35,082 nt of DNA from Acinetobacter sp. GTDB lineage: Bacteria; Pseudomonadota; Gammaproteobacteria; Pseudomonadales; Moraxellaceae. Below, piece after piece: positions 1 through 7,496 of the stretch. Every line of letters begins with the position of its first letter. Positions within the stretch are counted from its first letter, which is position 1. The stretch lies in NCBI GenBank assembly GCA_030152275.1, contig JASLHF010000004.1, positions 1 through 35,082 on the forward strand, read 5' to 3'. The translations under genes and the position numbers were made by a program. The notes below the pieces were generated by a model. That model saw only the letters and a list, made by a program, of their open reading frames with translations. It was not told the DNA's origin and ran no database searches.

Positions 1-76
1 ATTTTGAATTTAACTTTATGAATTTTAAATATAAAAATAATTTTTTGAATTTCATCTATAGCACCGGCAGGGTGCG

Positions 77-112
77 GCCCGCATCAGATAAGCGCTGGAT
101 GCGGGCATTTTT
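77..112 (+). terminator. Hairpin terminator for a gene left of the window
   Basis: A 9-bp perfect stem (77-85 with 98-106, GCCCGCATC/GATGCGGGC) is followed by ATTTTT on the plus strand. On the minus strand there is no T-tract after the hairpin, so it would not serve argA. A smaller hairpin (61-65 with 71-75) sits just before it. The likely role is to end a plus-strand transcript that enters from outside the window. The arms also loosely resemble enterobacterial REP palindromes, which cannot be tested here. Confidence 0.5.
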
Positions 113-161
113 GATAACCTTATGCAAAATAATGCAAATAGACGCGTTTTTTAAGACGCTG

Positions 162-1514
162 TTACAGCACCTTTTTACATACAGTGGAATTGCGCTGATA
201 GTTGTATAAGGCCTGGCGCGCATTCGGCAGCTCATCCACACTGGCAGGTTCGAAGCCCTGTTCTAAAAACCAGTGCGCAGTGCGGGTGGTTAAAATGAAC
301 AGCTGCTGTATGCCCATGCGTTTGGCTTTTTCTTCTAAATAATGCAGAATTTGGCTGCCGCGGTTGGATTTGCGGTAGCTTGGATGCACCGCGACACAGG
401 CAATTTCCGCGGAACGCAATTCGCCGGCAGCAGCCGGAATCGGGTATAAAGCGGCGCAGGCCAAAATAGTGCCGTCACGCTCAATGACCGCAAACTGGTC
501 TATTTCATTTTCCAGCCGTTCGCGCGAGCGGTAGACCAAAATTCCTTCTTCTTCCAGCGGGCGCAGCAGGCTGATTAAGCCGCCGACATCTTGAATATTC
601 GCTGTGCGCACATCTTCATAATGCGCATCAGTAATCATCGTGCCGGAACCGTCACGGGTGAACAGCTCTTCAATTAATGCGCCGTCATAGGCATAAGAAA
701 TCAGATGCACGCGGTTCACGCCTTGCAGTGACGCGCTTTGGGCTGCACGCAAGTGCAGGGCAATATCCGGATTGGCGTCCTGATATTGCAGAATATGCTG
801 TTCCAGCTGATGAGGCGCAACTTCGCGCTGCAGCTGGCCGTGTTCATTCAGCAAGCCATGCTGTTTGCCTAAAAAAATCAGTTTATCCGCCCGCAGGCTG
901 ATGGCGGTTTTGGTTGCCACTTCTTCGGCCAGCAAGTTAAACACTTCGCCGGTGGTGGAATAGCCGGCCGGCCCTAGCAAAACAATATTTTGACTGTCCA
1001 AGTGGCGCTGAATGGTATCCGTATCGACTGAACGCACCTCGCCGGACAGCTGAAAGTCTACGCCGTCACGGATCCCGAAAGGTTTGGCGGTAATCAGATT
1101 GCCGGAAACCACATCAATACGCGCGCCGTACATTGGAGAATTGGCCAGTCCCATTGACAGCAGCGCCTCAATTTGCAGGCGGATTGAGCCGGCAGCGTTC
1201 ATCACTGCGCCCAGCGCTTCGCGGGTGGTAATGCGCCGGTGCAAATGGAATGGTGTGCTTAGGCCAAAGGCGCGCAGATTTTCATTGATCTGCGGACGCG
1301 CGCCATGCACTAGAATCAGCCGGATTCCCAGTGAATGCAGCAGTGCAATATCATGAATAATATGCTGAAAATTTTCATGCTGAACAGCCTCACCGTCAAA
1401 CATCAGCACAAAAGTTTTGCCGCGGTGCGCATTAATATAAGGTGCAGAATGCCGAAACCAATGCACATATTGCAAAGTTGTGCTTTCTGATGGTTCTGCC
1501 GGATTCAGCTGCAT
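162..1514 (-). CDS. argA: Amino-acid N-acetyltransferase (N-acetylglutamate synthase)
   Basis: Catalyses acetyl-CoA + L-glutamate to N-acetylglutamate, the first step of arginine synthesis in the cytoplasm. The 450-residue protein has the classic two-part ArgA layout. An amino-acid-kinase fold covers about residues 25-280 (LILVHGARPQIN near the start, LLGPAGYS in the middle). A C-terminal GNAT domain covers about 295-440 (ACVAVHPSYRKSNRGSQIL acetyl-CoA loop). The length matches the bacterial ArgA family. In that family the kinase-like part carries arginine feedback inhibition. The ATG at 1514 has only a weak GAG-type ribosome site. No arg gene is adjacent, so it appears to be a single-gene unit. 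I see no clear terminator after its TAA stop. Confidence 0.95.
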   Translation of the reverse strand: MQLNPAEPSESTTLQYVHWFRHSAPYINAHRGKTFVLMFDGEAVQHENFQHIIHDIALLHSLGIRLILVHGARPQINENLRAFGLSTPFHLHRRITTREALGAVMNAAGSIRLQIEALLSMGLANSPMYGARIDVVSGNLITAKPFGIRDGVDFQLSGEVRSVDTDTIQRHLDSQNIVLLGPAGYSTTGEVFNLLAEEVATKTAISLRADKLIFLGKQHGLLNEHGQLQREVAPHQLEQHILQYQDANPDIALHLRAAQSASLQGVNRVHLISYAYDGALIEELFTRDGSGTMITDAHYEDVRTANIQDVGGLISLLRPLEEEGILVYRSRERLENEIDQFAVIERDGTILACAALYPIPAAAGELRSAEIACVAVHPSYRKSNRGSQILHYLEEKAKRMGIQQLFILTTRTAHWFLEQGFEPASVDELPNARQALYNYQRNSTVCKKVL

Positions 1515-1593
1515 ATGGATCTCGAAATTGGACGATTTTTATAGATTCTAATCAAAAATGCGTGTTCTGGCAGAACAATTATGCATTTGCGCG

Positions 1594-1628
1594 AAAAAAA
1601 ACGCCTGGCGGCGAAGCACAGGCGTTTT
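1594..1628 (-). terminator. Rho-independent terminator after the first RcnB-like gene
   Basis: A 10-bp stem (1598-1607 with 1619-1628, AAAACGCCTG/CAGGCGTTTT) reads into a run of Ts on the minus strand, 24 bases after the stop of the RcnB-like gene. It separates that gene from argA. Confidence 0.85.
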
Positions 1629-1652
1629 AAGCGGCAGGTAAATGCCGGCGGA

Positions 1653-2027
1653 TCAGTTCATGATGCGCAGGATACGGTCAGAGCGCTGGTTGACCAGCAC
1701 ATAGTCGCCGTTGATTTTATACCATTGCTGATAGCGTCCAGTATTGGGCAGACGGCGCGCCTCACGGTCGCTGACTTTATAGCGTGATGAATCAAACGTC
1801 CGAGGCAAAGTTTGACCTACACGCCAATGGCGGCTTGGGTTGACATTGTTATTGCTGTAGCGTCCGTCATAATGGCGGCTATCGCTGTTATTCCAGTGCT
1901 GCTGATGGTTTTGCGTATAGGCATTGCTGTAGCGGTTGTCATCAAAGCGGTGGTCTGGAGAGGCCATTGCAGATGCTGCGCTTAAGCCGGTCAGCGCAAA
2001 CAGCGCTGCAGTTAATATTTTTTTCAT
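1653..2027 (-). CDS. RcnB-like periplasmic protein (first of a pair)
   Basis: A 124-residue secreted protein. MKKILTAALFALTGLSAASAMA is a typical signal peptide with cleavage after AMA. The mature N-terminal half is rich in His, Asn, Ser, Tyr and Arg and is probably disordered. The C-terminal ~60 residues match the RcnB family pattern, with a YKV segment followed by QQWYKINGDYVLVNQ and ILRIM. E. coli RcnB is a periplasmic protein of nickel/cobalt homeostasis, but most family members have no known role. The ATG at 2027 is chosen over an upstream in-frame one at 2054 because AGAGG lies 8 bases before it and the signal peptide starts there. No rcnA or metal regulator is nearby, so a metal role is only inferred. 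The next gene upstream is a paralogue. Confidence 0.8.
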   Translation of the reverse strand: MKKILTAALFALTGLSAASAMASPDHRFDDNRYSNAYTQNHQQHWNNSDSRHYDGRYSNNNVNPSRHWRVGQTLPRTFDSSRYKVSDREARRLPNTGRYQQWYKINGDYVLVNQRSDRILRIMN

Positions 2028-2084
2028 TGAGGTCGCCTCTAAGCGGGGAATCATTGATGTTCCGATAGCTTCAAATTAACCGGC

Positions 2085-2097
2085 AAGTGCAGAGAAA
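2085..2097 (-). promoter_or_regulatory. Motif shared by both RcnB-like promoters (copy 1)
   Basis: On the minus strand this reads TTTCTCTGCACTT, 58 bases before the start codon. A 12/13 match lies at a similar distance upstream of the second RcnB-like gene (2728-2740). Common placement suggests a shared regulator site or promoter element. The binding factor is unknown. Confidence 0.4.
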
Positions 2098-2180
2098 GCA
2101 TGAGCGCTATTTAGGTGAATTGTGAACATAATGAAGAAATCAAGCAGTCATGTAACCAAACTATTGCCTTCGGCTCAGAC

Positions 2181-2205
2181 AAAAAAAGCCCAACATGTGT
2201 TGGGC
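2181..2205 (-). terminator. Terminator after the second RcnB-like gene
   Basis: GCCCAAC (2188-2194) pairs with GTTGGGC (2199-2205) around a four-base loop, and seven Ts follow on the minus strand. It lies 70 bases after the stop codon, so the two RcnB-like genes probably have separate transcripts. Confidence 0.85.
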
Positions 2206-2275
2206 CGCAGCGCGTCCTGATCACTTGGGCGCACTAAAAAAGAAAATGAAAAATTGGAGAGCAGGCGTTCGGCGC

Positions 2276-2677
2276 TTAGAGGCCCATAATGCGTAAAATG
2301 CTGTTGGTTTCAGAGTTGACTAAAATATAATCGTTGTTGATTTTATACCACTGCTGCTTGCGGTCAGGCTTGGGCAGATCATAATCTTTATAATCAACTT
2401 TGTAGCCTTCGCCGCGGTAATGCTGCGGCATAACAAATCCGGTTTGCCATTTATGCTGCTGCAGGCGCTGTACCCCGCGCTCTTCGCGTTGGCGGCGTAC
2501 ATTTTGTACATGGTCATCATCATCATCGCGGAAATTGCGGTGTTTTTTTCCCTGATTTGCGCCTCGAGGGTGGTCATAGCCGCCGCGGTCTTGATCAAAA
2601 TGAGGTGCAGCAGCGCTGAAGCTGCTTGCCATCAAAGCACTGAAAGATATTGCAAACGTGGTCAAAATCTTTTTCAT
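2276..2677 (-). CDS. RcnB-like periplasmic protein (second of a pair)
   Basis: A 133-residue secreted protein with signal peptide MKKILTTFAISFSALMASSF and cleavage near SAAA. A charged linker follows, with a run of five Asp plus His (about residues 51-56) and an Arg/Gln-rich stretch. The C-terminal RcnB domain (about 75-133) ends in QQWYKINNDYILVNSETN and ILRIMGL. That end is nearly the same as in the neighbouring paralogue, while the N-terminal halves share almost nothing. The Asp/His-rich part could bind cations, but that is only inference. The start ATG has GAGGA nine bases upstream. It has its own terminator and probably its own promoter. RcnB membership is fairly secure; function is not. 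Confidence 0.8.
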   Translation of the reverse strand: MKKILTTFAISFSALMASSFSAAAPHFDQDRGGYDHPRGANQGKKHRNFRDDDDDHVQNVRRQREERGVQRLQQHKWQTGFVMPQHYRGEGYKVDYKDYDLPKPDRKQQWYKINNDYILVNSETNSILRIMGL

Positions 2678-2727
2678 GTTGAATCCTCAAAAAACAATTC
2701 ATTTTCAATCTAGTTACTGTACGCAAA

Positions 2728-2740
2728 AAATGCAGAGAAA
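2728..2740 (-). promoter_or_regulatory. Motif shared by both RcnB-like promoters (copy 2)
   Basis: On the minus strand this reads TTTCTCTGCATTT, 51 bases before the start codon. It differs at one base from the motif at 2085-2097. A TTCACA word lies just upstream of it on the minus strand, and a TTCACA also occurs somewhat further upstream of copy 1. Confidence 0.4.
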
Positions 2741-2854
2741 CTGTGAAGAAAGCGCATAAATTCTTTAAATATCGTGCAGGCAATGCGGCTGCAGTGCGCC
2801 AAGCATAGCAATTTTGCGCAAGGCTGCGCAAAAAAATCCGCTGTCAATCTGGCC

Positions 2855-3010
2855 TCAATTCCACTGTTCGCCTAAACGCTGCAGACAATGCACTGCAGCC
2901 GCCACGGCTTCTGCTTCTTGGCTATCGTCCAGCGCCGTAATTAAATTTTCAGTCAGCTGTAAAGATTCAATGGAACGGATTACGTCATTTTTACGGTTTT
3001 GATCTGCCAT
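2855..3010 (-). CDS. Small hypothetical protein (51 aa)
   Basis: An ATG at 3010 preceded by a strong ribosome site (AGGAG, six-base spacer) opens a 51-codon frame ending in TGA. The product starts MADQNRKNDVIRS and ends CLQRLGEQWN. It has no signal peptide or membrane segment. It is predicted mostly helical, with an acidic middle (ALDDSQEAEAV) and an Ala-rich helix. I do not recognise a family. The strong ribosome site and protein-like composition argue that it is real. It stands alone between the RcnB-like gene and another unknown gene, and no terminator with a T-tract follows it. Confidence 0.6.
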   Translation of the reverse strand: MADQNRKNDVIRSIESLQLTENLITALDDSQEAEAVAAAVHCLQRLGEQWN

Positions 3011-3181
3011 ACTGTGCTCCTGAAACTGAAAGGCCCATCTGGGCGGCTTTGTCGAATGAGAGCCAGCATAAAGCAGCGTCTTTAATTTATAAAACAGAAT
3101 GTTTTTATTGTTTTTATTAAAAAAAACGATTGATATGCTGTGATAAGGCGCACAGGCGTATACCGCCAGTGCACCATGTAC

Positions 3182-3601
3182 TTAGTAAGCGTAGTTTAAA
3201 TCGGTGTAATCGCTCAGCGATTTGGCTAGATGGGCCTGAATGAATTCACGCACATCATCGGCAGACATCGGCGCGCCTTGCTTCGTAATTACATGTTCAA
3301 TTGGCTGCTGGCCAGCTGCCGTAATTTTGTAAACAAAATTTTTGGCGGTCTGATAGCGTTCCTGCACTTTGATAATGCCTAAGGTATAGCTGTAAGCATG
3401 TTCAAAGTTGAGGTCGGTATGTGAAAACACAAATTGCTCAAACAGTTTGACGCTTTGGCCATCTTGCAGCGCGTTGAGCTCATCAGCAATACCGGGGGCA
3501 AATTTCATGCCGTATTTTTCAGACAGCGGCTGTCCGTCAATCATTAGGCTGATCATGCCGTCTTCAGCCGGTGTTACGGTGATATTGCTTAAATCAGACA
3601 T
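3182..3601 (-). CDS. Conserved hypothetical protein (139 aa)
   Basis: A soluble, acidic 139-residue protein without signal peptide or membrane helices. It begins MSDLSNITVTPAEDGMISLM and looks like alternating strands and helices. It includes the segments LMIDGQPLSEKYG and FEQFVFSHTDLNFEHAYSY and a C-terminal helix. The ATG at 3601 is preferred to an in-frame upstream one at 3661 because GAGA lies six bases before it and the upstream extension is rich in aromatics and unlike a normal N-terminus. I do not recognise the family. It is probably monocistronic and lies between a small unknown gene and the ubiG-mupP-SDR unit, which ends in its own terminator. Confidence 0.65.
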   Translation of the reverse strand: MSDLSNITVTPAEDGMISLMIDGQPLSEKYGMKFAPGIADELNALQDGQSVKLFEQFVFSHTDLNFEHAYSYTLGIIKVQERYQTAKNFVYKITAAGQQPIEHVITKQGAPMSADDVREFIQAHLAKSLSDYTDLNYAY

Positions 3602-3690
3602 GGCGTTCTCAAAACGTGAAAAAGATGGCGCCCAGTATCCGTAAATTTTGAAAAAATACAAGGCACAGGCGCAATTGCCCTTGTCTGAAG

Positions 3691-3716
3691 AAAAAACAGG
3701 ACGCTGAAGCGTCCTG
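3691..3716 (-). terminator. Terminator of the ubiG-mupP-SDR unit
   Basis: CAGGACGC (3697-3704) pairs with GCGTCCTG (3709-3716) around a TTCA loop on the minus strand, followed by six Ts. It is 35 bases beyond the SDR stop codon. Confidence 0.9.
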
Positions 3717-3750
3717 CTGTATGTCGCAGTTGGGTGTTTAAAATGCAGCG

Positions 3751-4497
3751 TTAGCCTTGAGCATCGATGCTTTGACCGGTCATGTGCAGGCTGTCATCGC
3801 CCATTAAATACAGATAGGCCGGCATAATCTGTTCTGGTGTCGGCAGGATTTTCGGGTCTTCATCTGGGTAGGCTTTTGCGCGCATAGCGGTGCGGGTTGC
3901 GCCGGGATTTATGCAGTTAAAGCGCAGATTCGGATGGGTGTTTTCTTTGGCGAAGAGGGTGCTGACCGCTTCGATAGCAATTTTAGACACTGAATAGGCG
4001 CCCCAGCGTTCACGCGCTTCACGCCCCACGCCCGAACTGGCAAATACGACCGATGCGTGTTCTGATTTTTGCAGCAGCGGCAGCAGTTCCTGCGTCAGGA
4101 TAAACGGGGCGCGCAAGTTGACTGCCATCACATCATCCCACACATCAATAGGGTAATGCGCCAGTTCTGTACGTTCGCCCAAAATGCCCGCATTGTGCAA
4201 AATGCCGTCCAGCCGGCCAAACTGACGCTCTAAGGTGTCGACCAGCAATTCATAATCGCGAGGAGACGCGCTGGACAGCTGCAGCGGCAGAATCGCAGGC
4301 TGCGGCGCGCCTAAGCCTTCTATTTCATCATAGATTACTTCAAGCTTGTTCAGTGTGCGCCCATGCAGCACGACGGTTGCGCCGTGCAGCGCGTAACTGA
4401 TGGCTGCTGCCCGGCCAATGCCGTCGCCCGCGCCTGTAATCAGGATAATGCGGTCTTTGAGCAGATCCGGGCGAGGCTGATATTCTGAATACTTCAT
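3751..4497 (-). CDS. YciK-type short-chain dehydrogenase/reductase
   Basis: A 248-residue classical SDR oxidoreductase, cytoplasmic. Visible motifs are the cofactor loop TGAGDGIG (21-28), NAG (102-104) and a catalytic Ser155, Tyr168, Lys172 set (YSVSK). HGR after the second strand suggests NADP(H) preference. It resembles E. coli YciK, whose natural substrate is not established. The ATG at 4497 is chosen because a strong GGAGG site lies seven bases upstream. A longer frame to 4620 would overlap mupP and adds a non-SDR extension. It is the last gene of ubiG-mupP-SDR, an order known also from Pseudomonas, so co-expression with cell-wall recycling is likely but a shared function is unproven. Confidence 0.88.
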   Translation of the reverse strand: MKYSEYQPRPDLLKDRIILITGAGDGIGRAAAISYALHGATVVLHGRTLNKLEVIYDEIEGLGAPQPAILPLQLSSASPRDYELLVDTLERQFGRLDGILHNAGILGERTELAHYPIDVWDDVMAVNLRAPFILTQELLPLLQKSEHASVVFASSGVGREARERWGAYSVSKIAIEAVSTLFAKENTHPNLRFNCINPGATRTAMRAKAYPDEDPKILPTPEQIMPAYLYLMGDDSLHMTGQSIDAQG

Positions 4498-4552
4498 GTT
4501 ATGCCTCCTCGTTTTTATGGTTTTCTGATGTTGAATGCAGTTTTGCTGCAGT

Positions 4553-5245
4553 TTAAAGTGTTTGCGCGGCTGCCGGTAAAATGGCCAGCTGCCGGATGAC
4601 GCTATGCAGTGCAGCAACATTGTCCACTATACAATCTGCCCGCCACGCTGTTAAGTCATCTTTGTACTGCAGCGGTAAATAACCATAGGCAGCCAAAACG
4701 GTATACATGCCGGCGCTGCGTCCAGCATCAATATCGCGCGGATGGTCGCCGACATAAATGCAGTCTTTGGCATCTGTTTGGATTTTATCTGCAGCCAGAT
4801 ACATAGGTTCAGGATCAGGTTTGGTTTTGCTGACATCTTCAGGGCAGACCAATACTGCGCAGCGTTCAGTTAAATGCAACGCTTGAAGCAGCGCTTCACT
4901 GAGCCATCGCGGCTTATTGGTCACAATGCCCCATGGAATCTGATGGCTTTCCAGCTCTTCCAGCAGGGGATACATGCCGTCAAACAGGTCAGTATCGACT
5001 GCAATGTCTGCACCGTATAGGTCTAAAAAGCGCTGGCGGTGCGCCAGAAAGACTGGATCGTCCACGTCAAGCTCTGGATACACCAGTTTCACCATGGCGC
5101 GCGCGCCTTCAGACACTTGCGTGCGGATCAGGTCTGCATCGACTACCGCACAGCCTTTGTCGCGGCACATGTCCTGCAATATGCGGATAAAATCCGCTGC
5201 AGTGTCAATTAATGTGCCGTCTAAATCAAACAGGACTGCTTTCAT
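4553..5245 (-). CDS. mupP: HAD phosphatase, N-acetylmuramic acid 6-phosphate phosphatase (MupP type)
   Basis: A 230-residue HAD hydrolase. It has the nucleophile motif FDLDGT with Asp7 and Asp9, motif II IVTNKP, the lysine in SKTKPDP and motif IV YVGDHPRDIDAG. A cap domain lies between about residues 15 and 80. By sequence alone it could be called phosphoglycolate phosphatase (Gph). The position directly after ubiG and before a YciK-type SDR matches Pseudomonas mupP, whose product dephosphorylates MurNAc-6-phosphate in the AnmK-MupP-AmgK-MurU recycling route. That route bypasses de novo UDP-MurNAc synthesis and so affects fosfomycin tolerance. The start ATG overlaps the ubiG stop (TAATG), which suggests coupled translation. 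ampD, another recycling gene, lies 4.3 kb away. The MupP call rests on synteny. Confidence 0.85.
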   Translation of the reverse strand: MKAVLFDLDGTLIDTAADFIRILQDMCRDKGCAVVDADLIRTQVSEGARAMVKLVYPELDVDDPVFLAHRQRFLDLYGADIAVDTDLFDGMYPLLEELESHQIPWGIVTNKPRWLSEALLQALHLTERCAVLVCPEDVSKTKPDPEPMYLAADKIQTDAKDCIYVGDHPRDIDAGRSAGMYTVLAAYGYLPLQYKDDLTAWRADCIVDNVAALHSVIRQLAILPAAAQTL

Positions 5246-5958
5246 TAGGCATCTTCACGCACAGTGTGCACCATATAATTGACATCGACATTCGGCGCCA
5301 GCCAGTAGCGTTTGGTCAGCGGGTTGTAGTGCAGGCCGGTCATGTGCTGGAGTTTCAGGCCTGAACTGCGGATGTCATGTGCAAGCTCTGAGGGCTTAAT
5401 GAATTTATGGTAATCATGCGTGCCTTTGGCCAGCATGCGCAATACATATTCTGCCCCGATAATGGCAAAAAGATAAGATTTCGGATTGCGGTTGATGGTT
5501 GAGAAAAACACATGGCCGCCCGGTTTAACTAATTTTTTGCAGGCTTCAATAATCGATGCTGGATCTGGCACGTGTTCCAGCATTTCCATGCAGGTTACGA
5601 CATCATATTGTCCCGCCTGTTCTTCGGCCAGCTGTTCCACAGGCACTTGGCGGTATTCAATATTTTGCACATTTTCCTGTTCTGCATGCAGACGGGCAAC
5701 ATTAAGAGGCGCTAAGCCCATATCAATGCCCAGCACATTTGCGCCGCGGCGCGCCATGCTTTCTGCCAGAATGCCGCCGCCGCAGCCGACGTCCAGCACT
5801 TTTTTGCCGGCAATGCCGCCAGCATATTCATCAATCCAGTTCAAGCGCAGCGGATTGATCATGTGCAGCGGGCGGAACTCAGAATGCTGATCCCACCAGA
5901 TGGCAGCAAATGCTTCAAATTTGGCAATTTCTTGCGGGTCAACATTCAATTGAGACAT
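5245..5958 (-). CDS. ubiG: Ubiquinone biosynthesis O-methyltransferase
   Basis: UbiG performs both O-methylations in ubiquinone synthesis using S-adenosylmethionine. The 237-residue protein shows the family N-terminus (EIAKFEAFAAIWWDQHSEFRP region), SAM motif I VLDVGCGGG (54-62), the acidic end of strand 2 (GIDMG) and MEMLEHVPDP. It also has the membrane-interacting segment around INRNPKSYLFAIIGAEYVL. ATG at 5958 is used because GAGG sits eight bases before it. An upstream in-frame ATG at 5976 lacks such a site. It is the first gene of the ubiG-mupP-SDR unit and is divergent from dsbA. Confidence 0.96.
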   Translation of the reverse strand: MSQLNVDPQEIAKFEAFAAIWWDQHSEFRPLHMINPLRLNWIDEYAGGIAGKKVLDVGCGGGILAESMARRGANVLGIDMGLAPLNVARLHAEQENVQNIEYRQVPVEQLAEEQAGQYDVVTCMEMLEHVPDPASIIEACKKLVKPGGHVFFSTINRNPKSYLFAIIGAEYVLRMLAKGTHDYHKFIKPSELAHDIRSSGLKLQHMTGLHYNPLTKRYWLAPNVDVNYMVHTVREDA

Positions 5959-6139
5959 TAGAGTCACCTCAAGCAAGTCGTTCTATTTTAAAAAGTCTAT
6001 GGGATGATAGTGTAGCGTTTATTCTGGAAAAAGCGATAAAAGCGGCAAAAAAGTTCACAGAATGAAAACGAAATTTGGCCGTTTTGATTTATAGTGTGGA
6101 CATAAGCTAATCATAACGATTTAGAGGACTATAAGCTTA

Positions 6140-6757
6140 ATGAAAAAATTCCTTTTCAGCAGTGCTGCAGCTGCTCTTTTTGCTTTTTCTGGCAGTGCCA
6201 TGGCAGCGCAATTCGTTGCGGGCAAAGACTATACCGTTCTTGCAACTCCGGTTGCTGTTGAAAAGCCGGGTAAAATAGAAGTCCGTGAATTTTTCTGGTA
6301 CGGCTGTCCCCATTGTTTCAAACTGGAGCCGCACATGCAGGCTTGGCTGAAAAAAATGCCAAGCGATGTGCGTTTTGTGCGTACACCGGCAGCTATGAAC
6401 CCGCTGTGGGAGCAGGGCGCCCGTGCCTATTATGTATCTGAAGCTTTAGGCGTGCGTCAAAAGACCCATTTAATGCTGTTCCATGAAATTCATGCCAACG
6501 GCAAAAATATTTTAGAACAGCCAGCCTTTGCTAAATTCTTTACTCAATTCGGTATTCCTGAAGCGAAATTCAACAGCACTTATAAATCTTTCCCGATCAG
6601 TTCGAAAATCGCTCAGGCGCAGGATTTAGCCAAGCGCTATCAGCTGAGCGGCGTGCCGGCAGTAACTGTGAATGGCAAATATGTAATTCAGGGTGAAGAC
6701 GGCAAAGTCACAGAAGTATTGAATTACCTGATTGAGCAGGAACGCAAAGCAAAATAA
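6140..6757 (+). CDS. dsbA: Thiol:disulfide interchange protein DsbA
   Basis: A periplasmic oxidase that introduces disulfide bonds into secreted proteins and is re-oxidised by DsbB. The 205-residue precursor has a signal peptide with cleavage after SAMA (residue 22). The thioredoxin-fold active site is CPHC (Cys56-Cys59) in FFWYGCPHCF, and the cis-proline loop is SGVPAV. An inserted helical domain lies between about 80 and 155. Length and motifs fit a full-length, active DsbA. An AGAGGA site lies upstream of the ATG, with a spacer slightly longer than usual. It is a single gene, divergent from ubiG, with its own terminator. Confidence 0.95.
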   Translation: MKKFLFSSAAAALFAFSGSAMAAQFVAGKDYTVLATPVAVEKPGKIEVREFFWYGCPHCFKLEPHMQAWLKKMPSDVRFVRTPAAMNPLWEQGARAYYVSEALGVRQKTHLMLFHEIHANGKNILEQPAFAKFFTQFGIPEAKFNSTYKSFPISSKIAQAQDLAKRYQLSGVPAVTVNGKYVIQGEDGKVTEVLNYLIEQERKAK

Positions 6758-6790
6758 ATCAACGCGCTTTACTTGCACAGCCACTGAATA

Positions 6791-6812
6791 AGCCCGCTTC
6801 GCGCGGGCTTTT
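6791..6812 (+). terminator. Terminator after dsbA
   Basis: AGCCCGC (6791-6797) pairs with GCGGGCT (6803-6809), followed by a short T-run. It lies between the convergent dsbA and tetR-type genes, so it may also slow read-through from the other side. Confidence 0.8.
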
Positions 6813-6819
6813 GGCTGTT

Positions 6820-7464
6820 TTAGACTTGCATTAAACTGCTGTCCGGCGCCTGCCAGTGGGCAATGCCGCCGAACATCAGCTGGAGCTGGAGCTGGGCCTG
6901 CTGTTTGATTTGTTCACGCTGCGGGTCATTGCCTTCTGCGTTAATCCAGCGCATCGCCCAAGTCAGCCCTTGACTAATCAGCAGTCCAGCCAGCGCCTGC
7001 AGGGTGGACGGCTGCTGCAGGTGACTGGCGACTTTCATGGACTGCACTGCATTGGCCAAGTCATCAGTTAAACACTGAATTTCACGGTCAAGGGCCTGAC
7101 GAAGCGGTGCAGAACCGCCCCAGCGCTCTGCAACTACAAAAACCCATGGTTTAGGATGATGGCTAACCGCTTGAAAAAACAGGCTCATGCAGATAGAAAC
7201 TTGAGTGTTCGGATGATAGCGGTAGGCCTGTCCCATTTGATGCAGAATGCCTTTGAGATGCAAAGCGGTCTGGTCGGCCAGTTCAAGTCCAAGCTGATCC
7301 ATATCGGCAAAATGGCGGTAAAAGGCGGCCGGCACCAAGCCGGCTGTGCGGGCAGCTTCACGCAGGCTGATGCTGCTGAACGCGCGCCCTGAAGCGCACA
7401 GGGACAGGACAGCCTCAAGTATAGCCTGACGGCTTTGCTGTTTGCGTTCATCACGGATGGACAT
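6820..7464 (-). CDS. TetR-family regulator, FabR/DesT-like
   Basis: A 214-residue DNA-binding repressor. The N-terminal helix-turn-helix is at about residues 30-53 (ISLREAARTAGLVPAAFYRH), followed by DMDQLGLELADQ. That stretch closely follows the FabR pattern SLREVAREAG...FYRHF..ELGL. FabR and DesT repress unsaturated fatty acid synthesis or desaturase genes in response to acyl chains. The C-terminal ligand domain, with SHHPKPWVFVVAERWGGSAP, also fits. No desaturase or fab gene is adjacent, so the target is unknown. The start has AGGAG five bases upstream. The promoter overlaps a perfect inverted repeat, implying autoregulation. FabR-like assignment is moderately sure; the exact regulon is not. 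Confidence 0.8.
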   Translation of the reverse strand: MSIRDERKQQSRQAILEAVLSLCASGRAFSSISLREAARTAGLVPAAFYRHFADMDQLGLELADQTALHLKGILHQMGQAYRYHPNTQVSICMSLFFQAVSHHPKPWVFVVAERWGGSAPLRQALDREIQCLTDDLANAVQSMKVASHLQQPSTLQALAGLLISQGLTWAMRWINAEGNDPQREQIKQQAQLQLQLMFGGIAHWQAPDSSLMQV

Positions 7465-7483
7465 GCAGGCTCCTGTTTGGGCG

Positions 7484-7496
7484 GACTATTTTAGTC
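7484..7496. promoter_or_regulatory. Probable TetR-type operator
   Basis: GACTA-TTT-TAGTC is a perfect inverted repeat 20 bases upstream of the regulator's start codon, and it covers the predicted -10 box. This is where an autoregulating TetR-family repressor would bind. Confidence 0.5.

Noticed and set aside
18..209. A 63-codon open frame at the left edge
   Set aside because: AT-rich start, no ribosome site, runs through a terminator hairpin and into the end of argA on the other strand.
2812..2833. Palindrome TTTTGCGCA/TGCGCAAAA after the 51-aa gene
   Set aside because: Perfect stem, but no T-run follows it on either strand, so I do not call it a terminator.
2812..3002. Plus-strand open frame opposite the 51-aa gene
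   Set aside because: No ribosome site; it is the shadow of the better-supported minus-strand gene.
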